Assembly: GCA_963713815.1 (NCBI GenBank)
Contig: CAVQNH010000006.1
Coordinates: 62,001 to 126,000, forward strand
Origin: RYN-230 sp963713815
Lineage (GTDB): Bacteria > Actinomycetota > Actinomycetes > Streptosporangiales > Streptosporangiaceae
Direction: 5' to 3'
DNA length: 64,000 nucleotides
Shown piece after piece: positions 33,126 to 42,806 of the stretch. Numbering within the stretch: position 1 is the first letter of the stretch; each line of letters begins with the position of its first letter. The notes under the pieces are model-generated. The model saw only the letters and a program-made list of their open reading frames with translations, searched no databases and was not told where the DNA came from. The position numbers and the translations under genes are program-made.

Positions 33126-34418
33126 ATGAACACATCGCAGGCCAGGCCCGGGACGATCCGGGCGTCATTGCGTTACCCGGCGTTCCGCTGGCTGCTCGGC
33201 GGGCTGGCCGTGTCCCAGCTGGGCGACTGGCTGTACAACCTGGCCCTCATCGCCCTGGTGTATGACCGGACCCACTCGGCGCTGTGGGCCGGGATCACCA
33301 CTGCCGCGCGGGTGATCCCGATTGTGGCCCTGGGGCCGCTGGGCGGGGTGGTCGCCGACCGGTTTGACCGGCGGCGCGTCATGATCACCTGCGATGTCAC
33401 GCGGGTCGCCCTGATGGTCCTGCTGTCCCTGTTCGTGATCACTCACGCGCCGATCCTGCTGGCCCCGCTGATCGCCGCCGCGGCGACCGCCGTCGCCACC
33501 CCCTACCTGCCGTGCGTGGCGGCGACCACGCCGCGCCTGGTGGACGGCGCCGACCTGCCCGGCGCGAACGCCGCCCGGTCGGCGGTGAACGGGATCGCCA
33601 TCATCGCCGGGCCGGCTCTCGGCGGTGTCCTGCTGCTGCTCGGATCTCCGGGCCTGGCTTTCCTGCTGAACGCGGTCACGTTCGGGCTGGCGGCGCTCGC
33701 GGTGCTGGCCATTCCCGCGGGCCAGACCTTCCGGCCCGCCCGGTCCGGGGAGCGCCCGGCCGGCGTGCTGCGGGGCGTGGCCGACGGCGCGGCGGCGCTG
33801 CGCTCCTGCCCGGGTGCGCTGCGGCTGGTGGGCGCGGACATCGCCTGCAGCACCATCTACGGCACGCAGACCGTGCTGCTGCTGCTGGTCTCCCGCTCGC
33901 TCGGGATGGGCGCGCACGGCTACGGCTACCTGTTCGCCGGCATCGGGGCCGGGGCGCTGGCGGGCACCGCCCTGGCCGGCCGGGTGCAGCGCTGGGGTCA
34001 CCCGCGGTACGTGCTGGCCGGCGCGCTCTGCGCGGTGGGGCTGCCCATGGCGCTGCTGGCCGTGGCCCACTGGCCCGCCGTCGCCATCGGGCTGGTCGCG
34101 GCCACCGGCATGGGTGCGGTGCTGGTGGAGATCCTCACCGACACGGGCCTGCAGCGGATGCTGGACGAGGACGTGTTCGGCCGCGCCTACGGGCTGGCCC
34201 TGCCCGCCTCGCTGGGCGGGATCGTCGTGGGCTCGCTGATCGCGCCGCTGCTCGCCCGCGCGCTGGGCGGGACCGGGGCGCTGGTGGCCCTGGGGCTGGC
34301 CGTGCTGTCCTACGCACTGTTCCTGCTCCGCCAGGCGCCCGCCCGGGTGGCCGCCCGCCGGCGGACCGCCTCCGCCCCGGCCGAGCCGGCCACCGAGGTC
34401 CTGGCCGCCCAGCCGTAA
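33126..34418 (+). CDS. MFS transporter (MFS_3/enterobactin-exporter-like)
   Basis: 430 residues with twelve predicted membrane segments. The N-terminus SLRYPAFRWLLGGLAVSQLG then GDWLYNLALIALVYDRT and the loop DRFDRRRVMITCDVTRV are typical of this MFS group (motif A-like DRxDRRRVM). Also present are LPGANAARSAVNGIAIIAGP and the late GRAYGLALPASLGGIVVGSL. Substrate unknown; relatives export siderophores and macrolides. A weak ribosome site (GGACAG) precedes the ATG. It ends 17 bases before a strong terminator hairpin. Confidence 0.9.
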   Translation: MNTSQARPGTIRASLRYPAFRWLLGGLAVSQLGDWLYNLALIALVYDRTHSALWAGITTAARVIPIVALGPLGGVVADRFDRRRVMITCDVTRVALMVLLSLFVITHAPILLAPLIAAAATAVATPYLPCVAATTPRLVDGADLPGANAARSAVNGIAIIAGPALGGVLLLLGSPGLAFLLNAVTFGLAALAVLAIPAGQTFRPARSGERPAGVLRGVADGAAALRSCPGALRLVGADIACSTIYGTQTVLLLLVSRSLGMGAHGYGYLFAGIGAGALAGTALAGRVQRWGHPRYVLAGALCAVGLPMALLAVAHWPAVAIGLVAATGMGAVLVEILTDTGLQRMLDEDVFGRAYGLALPASLGGIVVGSLIAPLLARALGGTGALVALGLAVLSYALFLLRQAPARVAARRRTASAPAEPATEVLAAQP

Positions 34419-34435
34419 GGCCTGCTCCCGCGGTA

Positions 34436-34463
34436 AGGCCCGGTCCCCGCGGGGACCGGGCCT
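34436..34463. terminator. Bidirectional terminator hairpin
   Basis: Perfect 13-base arms AGGCCCGGTCCCC (34436-34448) and GGGGACCGGGCCT (34451-34463) around GC, between the convergent MFS gene and histidine kinase gene. The right arm touches the kinase stop. There is no T-run, as is common in high-GC actinobacteria. Confidence 0.8.
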
Positions 34464-35962
34464 CAGCCGTACAGCCGGGGCAGCGTGATGGCGAAGCGGG
34501 TACGGCCCGGCTTGCTGTTCACCTCGATGCTGCCGCCGTGCGCGGTGGTGACCGCGTCCACGATGGCCAGGCCCAGCCCGGTGCTTCCGGCGGCCCGGGA
34601 CCGGGAGGAGTCGCCGCGCACGAACCGCTCGAACAGCGTGGGCTGCAGCTCCGGCGGGATGCCCGGCCCGTCGTCGGTCACGCTCAGCTCGACGGTGCCC
34701 GGCGCGGTGCGCTCGGCCAGCGCGACGGTGACCGTGGTGCCCTTCGGGGTGTGCCGGGCCGCGTTGCTCATCAGGTTGGCCAGCACCTGGTGCAGCCGGT
34801 GCTCATCCCCGCGGACCATGACCGGCTCGTCCGGCAGCTCGAGGAGCCAGCGGTGGTCGCTGGCCGCGACGCGGGCGTCGCTGGTGGCGTCGATGGCCAG
34901 CCGGGTCAGGTCCACCGGCTCCTGGGCCAGCGGGCGGCCGGCGTCCAGCTGGGCGAGCAGCAGCAGCTCGTCAACCAGGACGCTCATCCGCTCAGATTCC
35001 GACTCGACCCGCTGCAGCGCGTGGTCGATGTCCGCGCGGTCCGCGTCCGGGTTGCGCAGCGCGAGCTCGGCGTAGCCGCGGATGGCGGCCAGCGGGGTGC
35101 GCAGCTCGTGGCTGGCGTCGGCGGCGAACCGGCGCAGCCGGGCCTCGCTGGCCGCCCGGCGGGCCAGGGCCGACTCCACGTGCCCGAGCATCCGGTTGAA
35201 CGCCACCGCCACCTGGCCGACCTCGGTGCGCGGGTTGGCGTCCGGGACCCGTTCGGGCAGTGTCACCTCACCGCTGGCCAGCGGGAGCTGGGTGACCCGG
35301 GTCGCGGTGGCCGCGACCCGCCGAAGCGGCCGCAGCGACAGCCGGACGAACCCGGTGCCGATGAAGCCGGCCAGGACCAGCGCGGCCAGGAAAGCCGCTA
35401 GCTCGGCGAGCTCGACCTTGTGCAGCGTGGTTTCCATGGGCGACAGGGGGAGTCCCGTGATGAGCACGTCACCATCCAGCCCCTTGATGGCGGTGAGCCG
35501 ATATTCGCCGTGGAGAGACTCGAGGTCCATGGTGTAGTACCGGCCGTCCGGCGGCATTGTGACCAGCGCGGCCTGGTCCGCGGCGGACAGGTGGCTCTGG
35601 CCGTCGATGATGCCCTGATCCGTGACCTCGCCGTCCTTCACCCGCGCCCCGAAGGTCCCGGCGTTCAGGCCAGGGGTCTTGTTGCAGTTCGTGGGCGCGG
35701 TGCCCTTGGGCGGCAGCGGCCCCTCATGGTGCTTTTCCTCGATGCAGGACGCGTACCGGCCGCCCGCCGCCTGGAGCTGGTAATCGAGCTGGTTGAGCAG
35801 GGTGTGGCTGATCACGATGTAGCTGACCAGGCCCACGCCGGCGCAGGCCAGCGCGAGCAGGGCCACCAGGCCGGTGATCAGCTGGCCGCGCAGCGAGCGG
35901 GTGGCCAGCCAGCGGGCGGGCCGGTCCCGCCACCGGACGTGCGGAGCGCTGGGTCCTGGCAT
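34463..35962 (-). CDS. HAMP-containing sensor histidine kinase (orphan, EnvZ/PhoR-like)
   Basis: 499 residues from ATG 35962. Two membrane helices (about 28-52, 185-208) flank an extracytoplasmic sensor domain of about 130 residues with two Cys (SCIEE, TNCNKT). HAMP is at about 208-262 (LRPLRRVAATATRVTQLPLA), the H box ADASHELRTPLAAIRGYAEL with H285, and HATPase_c has NLMSNAARHTP, DDGPGIPPELQPTLFERFVR and STGLGLAIVDAVTTAHGGSI. An OmpR-type regulator gene normally precedes such kinases; none is present here. A 35-codon frame (35962-36069) overlaps the start by TGATG. Confidence 0.92.
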   Translation of the reverse strand: MPGPSAPHVRWRDRPARWLATRSLRGQLITGLVALLALACAGVGLVSYIVISHTLLNQLDYQLQAAGGRYASCIEEKHHEGPLPPKGTAPTNCNKTPGLNAGTFGARVKDGEVTDQGIIDGQSHLSAADQAALVTMPPDGRYYTMDLESLHGEYRLTAIKGLDGDVLITGLPLSPMETTLHKVELAELAAFLAALVLAGFIGTGFVRLSLRPLRRVAATATRVTQLPLASGEVTLPERVPDANPRTEVGQVAVAFNRMLGHVESALARRAASEARLRRFAADASHELRTPLAAIRGYAELALRNPDADRADIDHALQRVESESERMSVLVDELLLLAQLDAGRPLAQEPVDLTRLAIDATSDARVAASDHRWLLELPDEPVMVRGDEHRLHQVLANLMSNAARHTPKGTTVTVALAERTAPGTVELSVTDDGPGIPPELQPTLFERFVRGDSSRSRAAGSTGLGLAIVDAVTTAHGGSIEVNSKPGRTRFAITLPRLYG

Positions 35963-36214
35963 CAGCCGCCCGGCAGGCACCCGGCGGCGGGGATGCCCGC
36001 CCGCCGCAGGGTCCCGGCCGCTGGCCCGCCCGCCGGCGGCGGCTGCGGCGCCCGCACCACACTCCTCATGCTGAGAACTATGCCCGCTGTTACTCCGCGG
36101 ATGTTCTCGTGACCTTCTGTGTTGCTTCTCAAGCCTCCGGGGCGGGGCGGGGGCCGGATTACGGCCGGTCACCAACGGCCGGGGCGGCCGAAAGCGCACG
36201 TTAGGGTGCAGGCT

Positions 36215-36820
36215 ATGGAGGCAGAGCTCAGCCGCGCGATCGCGGCGAACCTGAGCCGTTTCCGGCGGGTCGAAGCATCGGGCGAGGGCCTCAAGGCCGC
36301 GGCGGTCGCCGTCTGCATCGTCACCCAGCAGGACGTGCCCGCCCTGCTCATCACCAGGCGCGCGCCGACCCTGCGCAACCACGCCGGCCAGTGGGCCCTG
36401 CCCGGCGGGCGGCGCGACCCGGGGGAGTCCGCCCAGGACGCGGCGATCCGGGAACTGCGCGAGGAGACGGGGGTGCGGGTCGCCCCGGACGCGGTGCTGG
36501 GCGTGCTCGACGACTACGTCACCCGGTCGGGGTACCTGATGACCCCGGTGGTGGTGTGGGGCGGGCCGGTCAGCCCGGGGATGAAAGGCCCGGAATCCGA
36601 GGTGGCCCAGATCCACGTGATCCCGCTGGCCGACTTCGACGTCCCGCCGCGGCTGCTGCGGATCCCCGAGTCCGACGCGCCCGTGATCCAGCTGCCGCTG
36701 CTCGGCCGCTACGTGCACGCGCCCACCGCGGCGGTCATCTACCAGTTCTGCCAGGCAGGCCTGCACGGGATCATGACCAGGGTGGCCCACTTCGAGCAGC
36801 CCCTGTTTGCCTGGAAATAG
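36215..36820 (+). CDS. Nudix hydrolase, CoA-pyrophosphatase-like
   Basis: 201 residues from ATG 36215. The full Nudix box is at residues 65-87: G65, E71, R79, E80, E83, E84 and G86 are all in place (GGRRDPGESAQDAAIRELRE then ETGV). The preceding RNHAGQWALPGG resembles NudL/YeaB-type CoA pyrophosphatases (which have RSHAGQVAFPGG), so a nucleotide diphosphate such as a CoA derivative is a likely substrate; the family call is firmer than the substrate. Divergent from the kinase gene. Confidence 0.88.
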   Translation: MEAELSRAIAANLSRFRRVEASGEGLKAAAVAVCIVTQQDVPALLITRRAPTLRNHAGQWALPGGRRDPGESAQDAAIRELREETGVRVAPDAVLGVLDDYVTRSGYLMTPVVVWGGPVSPGMKGPESEVAQIHVIPLADFDVPPRLLRIPESDAPVIQLPLLGRYVHAPTAAVIYQFCQAGLHGIMTRVAHFEQPLFAWK

Positions 36821-36870
36821 CCAGTCGCCTGGAAGGGAAATAGCGAGTCGCCTGGAAAATTGCCAGTCCC
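36821..36870. repeat. Short degenerate direct repeats (AGTCGCCTGGAA)
   Basis: The string CAGTCGCCTGGAAGGGAAAT recurs as GAGTCGCCTGGAAAATTG and again, shortened, as CCAGTCCCTGGA between the Nudix gene and the PaaX-type gene. The repeat starts just after the Nudix stop. It may be a slippage product; the direct repeats could also bind a regulator. Confidence 0.5.
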
Positions 36871-36889
36871 TGGACGTAGGAAGGTGGTC

Positions 36890-37772
36890 ATGCCCGGCAG
36901 GAGATCGCCGGAGGCTCACGCGCCGGTGCCCGGGAGCCCCGAGACCGCGGCGCCGGCCCTGTCCCGGCGGCACGCGGCCGGGGCGCCGAGCGCCCGCGGG
37001 CTGCTGTTCACCCTGCTCGGCGAGTTCGTGCTGACCACCGACGGGACCGCCTGGACGTCGGCGGTGCTGGCCGCCTTCCGCCGCCTCGGCATCGAGGAGA
37101 AGGCCACCCGGCAGGCGCTGATGCGCACCGCCGCGGCGGGCTGGCTCGAGCCGGAGAAGCTCGGCCGCCGCACCCGGTGGCGGCTGACCGCCAGCGCGTG
37201 GCGGATGCTCAGCGACGGCGCCGAGCGCATCTACTCCTTCACCGGGCCGGCCGAGCACTGGGACGGGCGGTGGCTGCTGGTCTACGCGCGCGTCCCGGAG
37301 AGCGACCGCCGGGCCCGGCACGTGGTGCGCAGCCGGCTGAGCTGGGCCGGGTTCGGCTCCCTGGGCGCCGGCCTGTGGATCAGCCCGCACCCGGACCGCC
37401 GGCACCGAGGCCGTCGAGGTGCTCCGGGCGGCCGGCCTGGAGGGGGACGCCCACGTGTTCGAGGCCACCCGGTCCGGCCTGGGTGACGTCCGGGTGATGG
37501 TGGCCGCCGCCTGGGACCTGGCCGCGGTGGAGGACCAGTACGAGCAGTTCATCGAGGAGTTCCGCGACCCGGCGCCCGGCGATGTGCTGGCCCGGCAGGT
37601 CGAGCTGGTGCACGCCTGGCGGCGCTTCCCGTCGGTCGACCCGGCGCTGCCCCGGGAGCTGCTGCCGGCCCGCTGGAGCGGGCTGGAGGCGGCGCGCCTG
37701 TTCGCCGACCGGCATCAGCGCTGGTCCGGCGATGCCCGCCTGGAGTGGAAGCGCCTCAACGACCTCGGCTGA
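36890..37772 (+). CDS. PaaX-family transcriptional regulator (one frame break near 37395)
   Basis: The N-terminal half starts at ATG 36890 (AAGGTGG ribosome site). It has the PaaX winged helix: GLLFTLLGEFVLTTDGTAWT, LGIEEKATRQALMRTAAAGW and LEPEKLGRRTRWRLTASAW. The middle domain reads HWDGRWLLVYARVPESDRRA and AGLWISPHPD. Similarity then moves to the next frame (EAVEVLRAAGLEGDAHVFEA, EQFIEEFRDPAPGDVLARQV, LLPARWSGLEAARLFADRHQ) up to 37772. One indel at 37390-37402 joins them, giving about 293 residues, a normal PaaX length. PaaX proteins repress aromatic acid degradation and respond to aryl-CoA esters. Confidence 0.86.
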
Positions 37773-37816
37773 CCCTCCGCAGGTAGCTCAGCGCGGCAAA
37801 CGGAAGGGACACCCTG

Positions 37817-39538
37817 ATGCAGAAGCGGGACACCCGCCAGGACGCCCGGGCACCACGGCTCACCGGGCCCGCGGCGGCCACGCTCGGACGGGCGCTCAGC
37901 CGGAGGTGGTCCCTGCCGCCCCGGCGCAATCACGTCGCCGTGGTCCGGGACGTGGCCGTGCCGATGTCGGACGGCACCGTGCTGCGGGCCGATCACTATC
38001 TGCCGGTCACCGACCGCCAGGTGGCCACGGTGCTGGTGCGCAGCCCCTACGGCCGCGGGTTCCCGTACAACATGGGGAGCGCCCAGCTGATCGCCGAGCG
38101 GGGCTTCCATGTGCTGCTGCAGAGCTGCCGCGGCACGTTCGGCTCCGGCGGCGAGTTCGACCCGATGCGCCATGAGGCCGCGGACGGGCAGGACACCGTG
38201 GCGTGGCTGCGCCAGCAGCACTGGTTCGACGGCCGGCTGGCCACCTACGGGCTCAGCTATCTCGGCTTCGTGCAGTGGGCACTGGCCCTGGATCCGCCAC
38301 CGGAACTCGTCGCGGCCGTGATCCACGTCGGGCCGCACGACTTCAGCCAGGCCGCCTACCACCATGGCGCGTTCGACCTGCAGAACTTCCTGGGCTGGAG
38401 TGACATGGTCGCCCACCAGGAGACCACCGGAGGGCTGGCCGGCCTGTGGCGGATGGCCACCACCGACCGGCGGCTGCGTCCCGCGCTGAACGGGCTGCCC
38501 GTCACGGCCAGCGGCCGGGACCTGCTCGGGACCGGGGCCCCGTGGTTCGAGGGCTGGCTGGAGCACCCGGATGTGACCGACCCGTTCTGGGCCCCGCTGC
38601 AGTGCGGCGCCGCGCTGGACCGCATGACCGCGCCCACCCTGCTGGTCGGCGGCTGGCAGGACCTGTTCCTGGCCCAGACCCTGGAGCAGTACCGCGTGCT
38701 GTCCGCCCGGGGCGTCCCCACCCGGCTCCTGGTCGGGCCCTGGACGCACCTGGACGTGGGGACCAGGGCCGGGGCGGCGACGGCGGAGAGCCTCGCCTGG
38801 CTGGACCGCTACCTCGGCCCCCATGCGACGGCCGGTGCGATGGCCGGTGCGGCGGCAGGCGGTGAGACGGGCGGCCCGCCGGAGAACTCGGTCCGGGTCT
38901 GGGTGGGCGGGACGCGGGCGCCGGGCTGGCGCGAGGTTTCCGGCTGGCCCCCCGCGGGCCCCCGTGAGCAGCGCTGGCACCTGGGCCCGCAGGGCACCCT
39001 GAGTCCGCGGCGGGCCAGCGCCCCGGGCAGCGCCCGGTTCCGCTACGACCCGGCCGATCCCACCCCGTCGGTGGGCGGTGCGGTCATGACCCTCAACGCG
39101 GGGGTGCGCGACAACCGGGACGTCGAGCAGCGCTCGGACGTGCTGGTGTTCACCAGTGAGCCGCTGGCGGGGCCACTGGAGATCCTCGGCGAGGTGGCCG
39201 CCGAGCTGACCGTGGCCCGCGATAACCCGCACGCGGACCTGTTCGTGCGGCTGTGCGATGTCGATGCCAGGGGGCGGTCCCGCAACGTCTGCGATGGCAT
39301 CGTCCGGCTCACCACGAAGGATCCCGGCGACGGCATGACCCGGGTGTCGCTCATCGGCGTGGCGCACCAGTTCGCCCCGGGGAACCGGATCCGGCTCCAG
39401 GTCGCCGGCGGCGCCCATCCCCGGTTCGCGCGTAACCCGGGCACCGGCCAGGTCGAGGCGCCCGCCCGGGATCTCGTGCCCACGGAGTACCAGATCGACC
39501 TGGCCGCCTCGGCACTGCTGCTCCCGGTCACCCCGTGA
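37817..39538 (+). CDS. CocE/NonD-family hydrolase (X-Pro dipeptidyl-peptidase type)
   Basis: 573 residues. The alpha/beta-hydrolase domain is at about 40-350: VAVPMSDGTVLRADHYLP, oxyanion-side VRSPYGRG, LQSCRGTFGSGGEF, nucleophile S147 in YGLSYLG, and LLVGGWQDLFLAQTLEQYRV with the probable Asp. A C-terminal jelly-roll follows (GPLEILGEVAAELTVARDNP, ADLFVRLCDVDARGRSRNVC). The family cleaves acyl esters and some amides, e.g. cocaine esterase yielding benzoate. Lying immediately upstream of the box genes, it may release benzoate from an ester (inference). Confidence 0.88.
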   Translation: MQKRDTRQDARAPRLTGPAAATLGRALSRRWSLPPRRNHVAVVRDVAVPMSDGTVLRADHYLPVTDRQVATVLVRSPYGRGFPYNMGSAQLIAERGFHVLLQSCRGTFGSGGEFDPMRHEAADGQDTVAWLRQQHWFDGRLATYGLSYLGFVQWALALDPPPELVAAVIHVGPHDFSQAAYHHGAFDLQNFLGWSDMVAHQETTGGLAGLWRMATTDRRLRPALNGLPVTASGRDLLGTGAPWFEGWLEHPDVTDPFWAPLQCGAALDRMTAPTLLVGGWQDLFLAQTLEQYRVLSARGVPTRLLVGPWTHLDVGTRAGAATAESLAWLDRYLGPHATAGAMAGAAAGGETGGPPENSVRVWVGGTRAPGWREVSGWPPAGPREQRWHLGPQGTLSPRRASAPGSARFRYDPADPTPSVGGAVMTLNAGVRDNRDVEQRSDVLVFTSEPLAGPLEILGEVAAELTVARDNPHADLFVRLCDVDARGRSRNVCDGIVRLTTKDPGDGMTRVSLIGVAHQFAPGNRIRLQVAGGAHPRFARNPGTGQVEAPARDLVPTEYQIDLAASALLLPVTP

Positions 39539-39566
39539 GCGACCGCCGAAAATATGCTACAAACAC

Positions 39567-39594
39567 TTGACGTATTCGCTTTCTAACGTAGAAC
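39567..39594 (+). promoter_or_regulatory. Candidate promoter of the box operon
   Basis: TTGACG (39567-39572) and TAGAAC (39589-39594) are separated by 16 bases in an unusually AT-rich pocket between the hydrolase stop and boxC. The leader to the boxC ATG is about 30 bases. The promoter shape is good for -35 and fair for -10. Confidence 0.5.
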
Positions 39595-39629
39595 ATGGAG
39601 GATATCTGCGGCCCAGCGGAAGGATGATC

Positions 39630-41300
39630 ATGACCGGCGAGGCCAGAGTGGACTTCCGCACGCACCCCGGGCGCTACCGGCACTGGCGGCTGGCCTGCGA
39701 CGGCCCGGTCGCCACCCTGACCATGGACGTGGACGAGCAGGGTGGCCTGGTGCCCGGCTACGAGCTCAAGCTCAACTCCTACGACCTGGGCGTGGACATC
39801 GAGCTGTACGACGCGGTCCAGCGGCTGCGCTTCGAGCACCCCGAGGTCCGCGCGGTCGTGGTGACCAGCGGCAAGGAAAAGATCTTCTGCGCCGGGGCGA
39901 ACATCCGGATGCTCGCCGCGTCGCCCCATCCGTGGAAAGTCAACTTCTGCAAGTTCACTAACGAAACCCGCAACGGTATCGAGGACGCCAGCGCGAACTC
40001 GGGGCAGACCTACCTGGCCGCCCTGAACGGGACCGCCTCGGGCGGGGGCTACGAGCTGGCCCTGGCGTGCGAGCACATCATGCTCATCGACGACCGCTCG
40101 TCCGCGGTGTCGCTGCCGGAACTTCCCCTGCTCGGGGTGCTGCCCGGCACCGGCGGGCTGACCCGGGTGGTGGACAAGCGGCACGTGCGCCGCGACCGCG
40201 CGGACTACTTCTCCACCAAGTCCGAGGGCCTGGCCGGCCAGAAGGCCGTGGCCTGGCGGCTGGTCGACGAGGCCGTCCCCCGGGCCCAGTGGGACGAGGT
40301 GGTCCGCCAGCGGGCCGGGGAACTGGCCGGGCGCTCCGGCCGCCCCGGGGCGCGGCGGGCATCGAGCTGACCCCGCTGGCCAAGACCGCCGCCGGCGGGG
40401 AGATCTCCTACGACCACGTGACGGCCCGGCTGGACCGCGCGCGGGGGGTGGCCGAGATCACCGTGACCGGGCCGGACGCCCGCGCCCCCGGCCAGCCTGG
40501 ACGGGCTGCACGAGCAGGGGGCCGGGTTCTGGACCCTGGCCGTGACCCGCGAACTGGACGACCTGATCCTGGACCTGCGCACCAACGAGCTCGAGCTGGG
40601 CACCTGGGTGCTGCGCACCCAGGGCGACCCGGCCCGCGTGCGGGCGTATGACCAGTTCCTGCTGGATCACCACGACGACTGGCTGGCCGGCGAGATCGTG
40701 CTCTACCTGAAGCGCACCCTCAAGCGGCTGGACGTGACCAGCCGCAGCCTCCTCGCGCTGATCGAGCCGGGCAGCTGCTTCGCGGGCTCGCTGCTCGAGC
40801 TGGCCCTGGCCGCGGACCGCTCGTACATGCTGTCCGGGGTGTTCGAGGAGATCGATCCGGGCACCGACCCGGCCACGGTCACGGTCGGCCCGGCGAACCT
40901 GGGCCCGCTGCCGATGAGCAACGGCCTGACCCGGCTGCAGACCCGGTTCCTGGGCGACCCGGACGCGCTGGCCGCGGCCGAGAAGAGCTCGGGCGACGCG
41001 CTGGAGGCCGGGGACGCCGAGGCGCTGGGCCTGGTCACATTCGCCCCCGACGACATCGACTGGGACGAGGAGGTCCGCATCGCGGTCGAGGAGCGGGCCA
41101 GCTTCAGCCCCGACGCGCTCACCGGGCTGGAGGCGAACTACCGCTTCCCCGGCCCCGAGACCCTGGAAACCAAGATCTTCGGCCGGCTGACCGCCTGGCA
41201 GAACTGGATCTTCTACCGCCCGAACGCCTCGGGCCCCGACGGCGCGCTGCGCAGATACGGCACCGGGCAGCGCGCCGACTTCGACCGAAAGCGAGTCTGA
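39630..41300 (+). CDS. boxC: Benzoyl-CoA-dihydrodiol lyase BoxC (two compensating frame breaks)
   Basis: About 556 residues from ATG 39630 (GGAAGG six bases before). BoxC blocks are strong: VDFRTHPGRYRHWRLACDGP, NSYDLGVDIELYDAVQRLRF, WKVNFCKFTNETRNGIED, YLAALNGTASGGGYELALAC, LPLLGVLPGTGGLTRVVDKR, LRTNELELGTWVLRTQGD and FGRLTAWQNWIFYRPNA. BoxC opens the ring of 2,3-epoxybenzoyl-CoA hydrolytically. The original frame meets TGA at 40368, but similarity (GIELTPLAKTAAGGEISYDH) continues in a second frame from about 40350 to 40490 and then returns to the first. Two opposite single-base errors would restore one frame. Confidence 0.93.
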
Positions 41301-41305
41301 CCCTC

Positions 41306-42739
41306 ATGGCCACGCCGCCCGACTACAGCGAGAAGATTCCCAACAACGTCGACCTGCGCGACGACCGGCGCCTGCAGCGGGCGCTGGAGTCCTGGCAGCC
41401 CAACTTCCTGAACTGGTGGGAGTCCATGGGCCCGACCCTGCCCACCCAGGACGTCTACCTGCGCACCGCGATCAACGTCGGCCGCGAGGGCTGGGCGCAC
41501 TTCGGGCACGTGCCGATGAAGGACTACCGGTGGGGCATCTTCCTGGCCGAGCGGAACCAGAAGCGTGAGATCGCGTTCGGCCAGCACCAGGGCGAGCCCG
41601 CCTGGCAGAAGGTGCCCGGGGAGTACCGCGCGGACCTGCAGCGGCTGATCGTCATCCAGGGCGACACCGAGCCGGCCTCGGTGGAGCAGCAGCGCAACCT
41701 CGGGGCCACCGCCCCCAGCCTGTACGACCTGCGCAACCTGTTCCAGGTCAACGTGGAGGAAGGCCGGCACCTGTGGGCCATGGTCTACCTGCTCCACGCG
41801 TATTTCGGCCGTGAAGGGCGGGAAGAGGCCGAGGAGTTGCTGCACCGCAACTCCGGCAGCGAGGAGTCGCCCCGCATCCTCGGCGCGTTCAACGAGGAGA
41901 CCCCGGACTGGCTGTCGTTCTTCATGTTCACGTACTTCACCGACCGGGACGGCAAGTACCAGCTCGGCACGCTCAAGGAGTCGGCATTCGACCCGCTGTC
42001 GCGGACTGCTGAGTTCATGCTCAAGGAAGAGGCCCACCACATGATGGTCGGCACCACCGGGATCGACCGGGTGGTGGAGCGGACCGCGCAGCTGATGGTG
42101 GAAAACGAGACCGACGACGCCGGGCCACTGGGCGGGGTCCCGCTCAGCGTCATCCAGAAGTACCTGAACTTCCACTACAGCGTCTCGCTCGACCTGTTCG
42201 GCGGCGAGACCTCCACCAACGTCGCCAACTACTACACCGCGGGCCTGAAGGGCCGCTGGCTGGAGGAGCGGCGCAAGGACGACCACCGGCTGACCGACGA
42301 CGCCTACCTGGTGGATGCGCTCATCGACGCCGGAAATAGCCAGCAGAGCATCGGCCAGACCGAGGTCTCCGCGCTGATCGGCCTCAACACCGACCTGCGG
42401 CGCGAGTACATCTCCGACTGCCAGAGCGGCGTCACCCGGTGGAACCGGATCCTCGACAGCGCGGGCCTGCCGCACCGCGTCAAGCTGCCGCACGTGGCGT
42501 TCAACCGCCGGGTGGGCGCGTTCGCTAGCGTGGAGGTCAGCCCGGACGGCGAGCTGCTGACCCCCGGCGAGTGGGAGGCGCAGAAGGGACGGTGGCTGCC
42601 CACGGACGTGGACAAGACCCATGTCCGGTCGCTGATGCAGCCGGTCCACGAGCGGGGCAAGATCGCCGCGTGGATCGCCCCGCCCCGCAACGGGATCAAC
42701 GGCCAGCCGTTCGACTACGACTACGTCCACCTCGCCTAG
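41306..42739 (+). CDS. boxB: Benzoyl-CoA 2,3-epoxidase subunit BoxB
   Basis: 477 residues, the usual length. It is a class I diiron enzyme that epoxidises benzoyl-CoA with O2. By alignment in my head to the characterised enzyme, the iron ligands fall at E122, E152, H155, D213, E242 and H245, a constant +2 offset (motifs FQVNVEEGRHLWAMVYLLHA and MLKEEAHHMMVGTTGIDRVV). Other typical blocks are IPNNVDLRDDRRLQRALESW, VPMKDYRWGIFLAERNQKR, and GRWLPTDVDKTHVRSLMQPV. It needs electrons from BoxA, which is not in this window. Five bases separate it from boxC. Confidence 0.96.
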   Translation: MATPPDYSEKIPNNVDLRDDRRLQRALESWQPNFLNWWESMGPTLPTQDVYLRTAINVGREGWAHFGHVPMKDYRWGIFLAERNQKREIAFGQHQGEPAWQKVPGEYRADLQRLIVIQGDTEPASVEQQRNLGATAPSLYDLRNLFQVNVEEGRHLWAMVYLLHAYFGREGREEAEELLHRNSGSEESPRILGAFNEETPDWLSFFMFTYFTDRDGKYQLGTLKESAFDPLSRTAEFMLKEEAHHMMVGTTGIDRVVERTAQLMVENETDDAGPLGGVPLSVIQKYLNFHYSVSLDLFGGETSTNVANYYTAGLKGRWLEERRKDDHRLTDDAYLVDALIDAGNSQQSIGQTEVSALIGLNTDLRREYISDCQSGVTRWNRILDSAGLPHRVKLPHVAFNRRVGAFASVEVSPDGELLTPGEWEAQKGRWLPTDVDKTHVRSLMQPVHERGKIAAWIAPPRNGINGQPFDYDYVHLA

Positions 42740-42806
42740 ACCACTGGTTTCAGGCAACACCGGCCCCACACGTCACCGCCCGACCAGAAAACGGAGGGCA
42801 GCAGCA

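Noticed and set aside
35963..37552. N-terminal extension of the orphan histidine kinase to over 1000 codons
   Set aside because: The extension runs through the Nudix and PaaX genes on the other strand; the ATG at 35962 gives a complete normal kinase.
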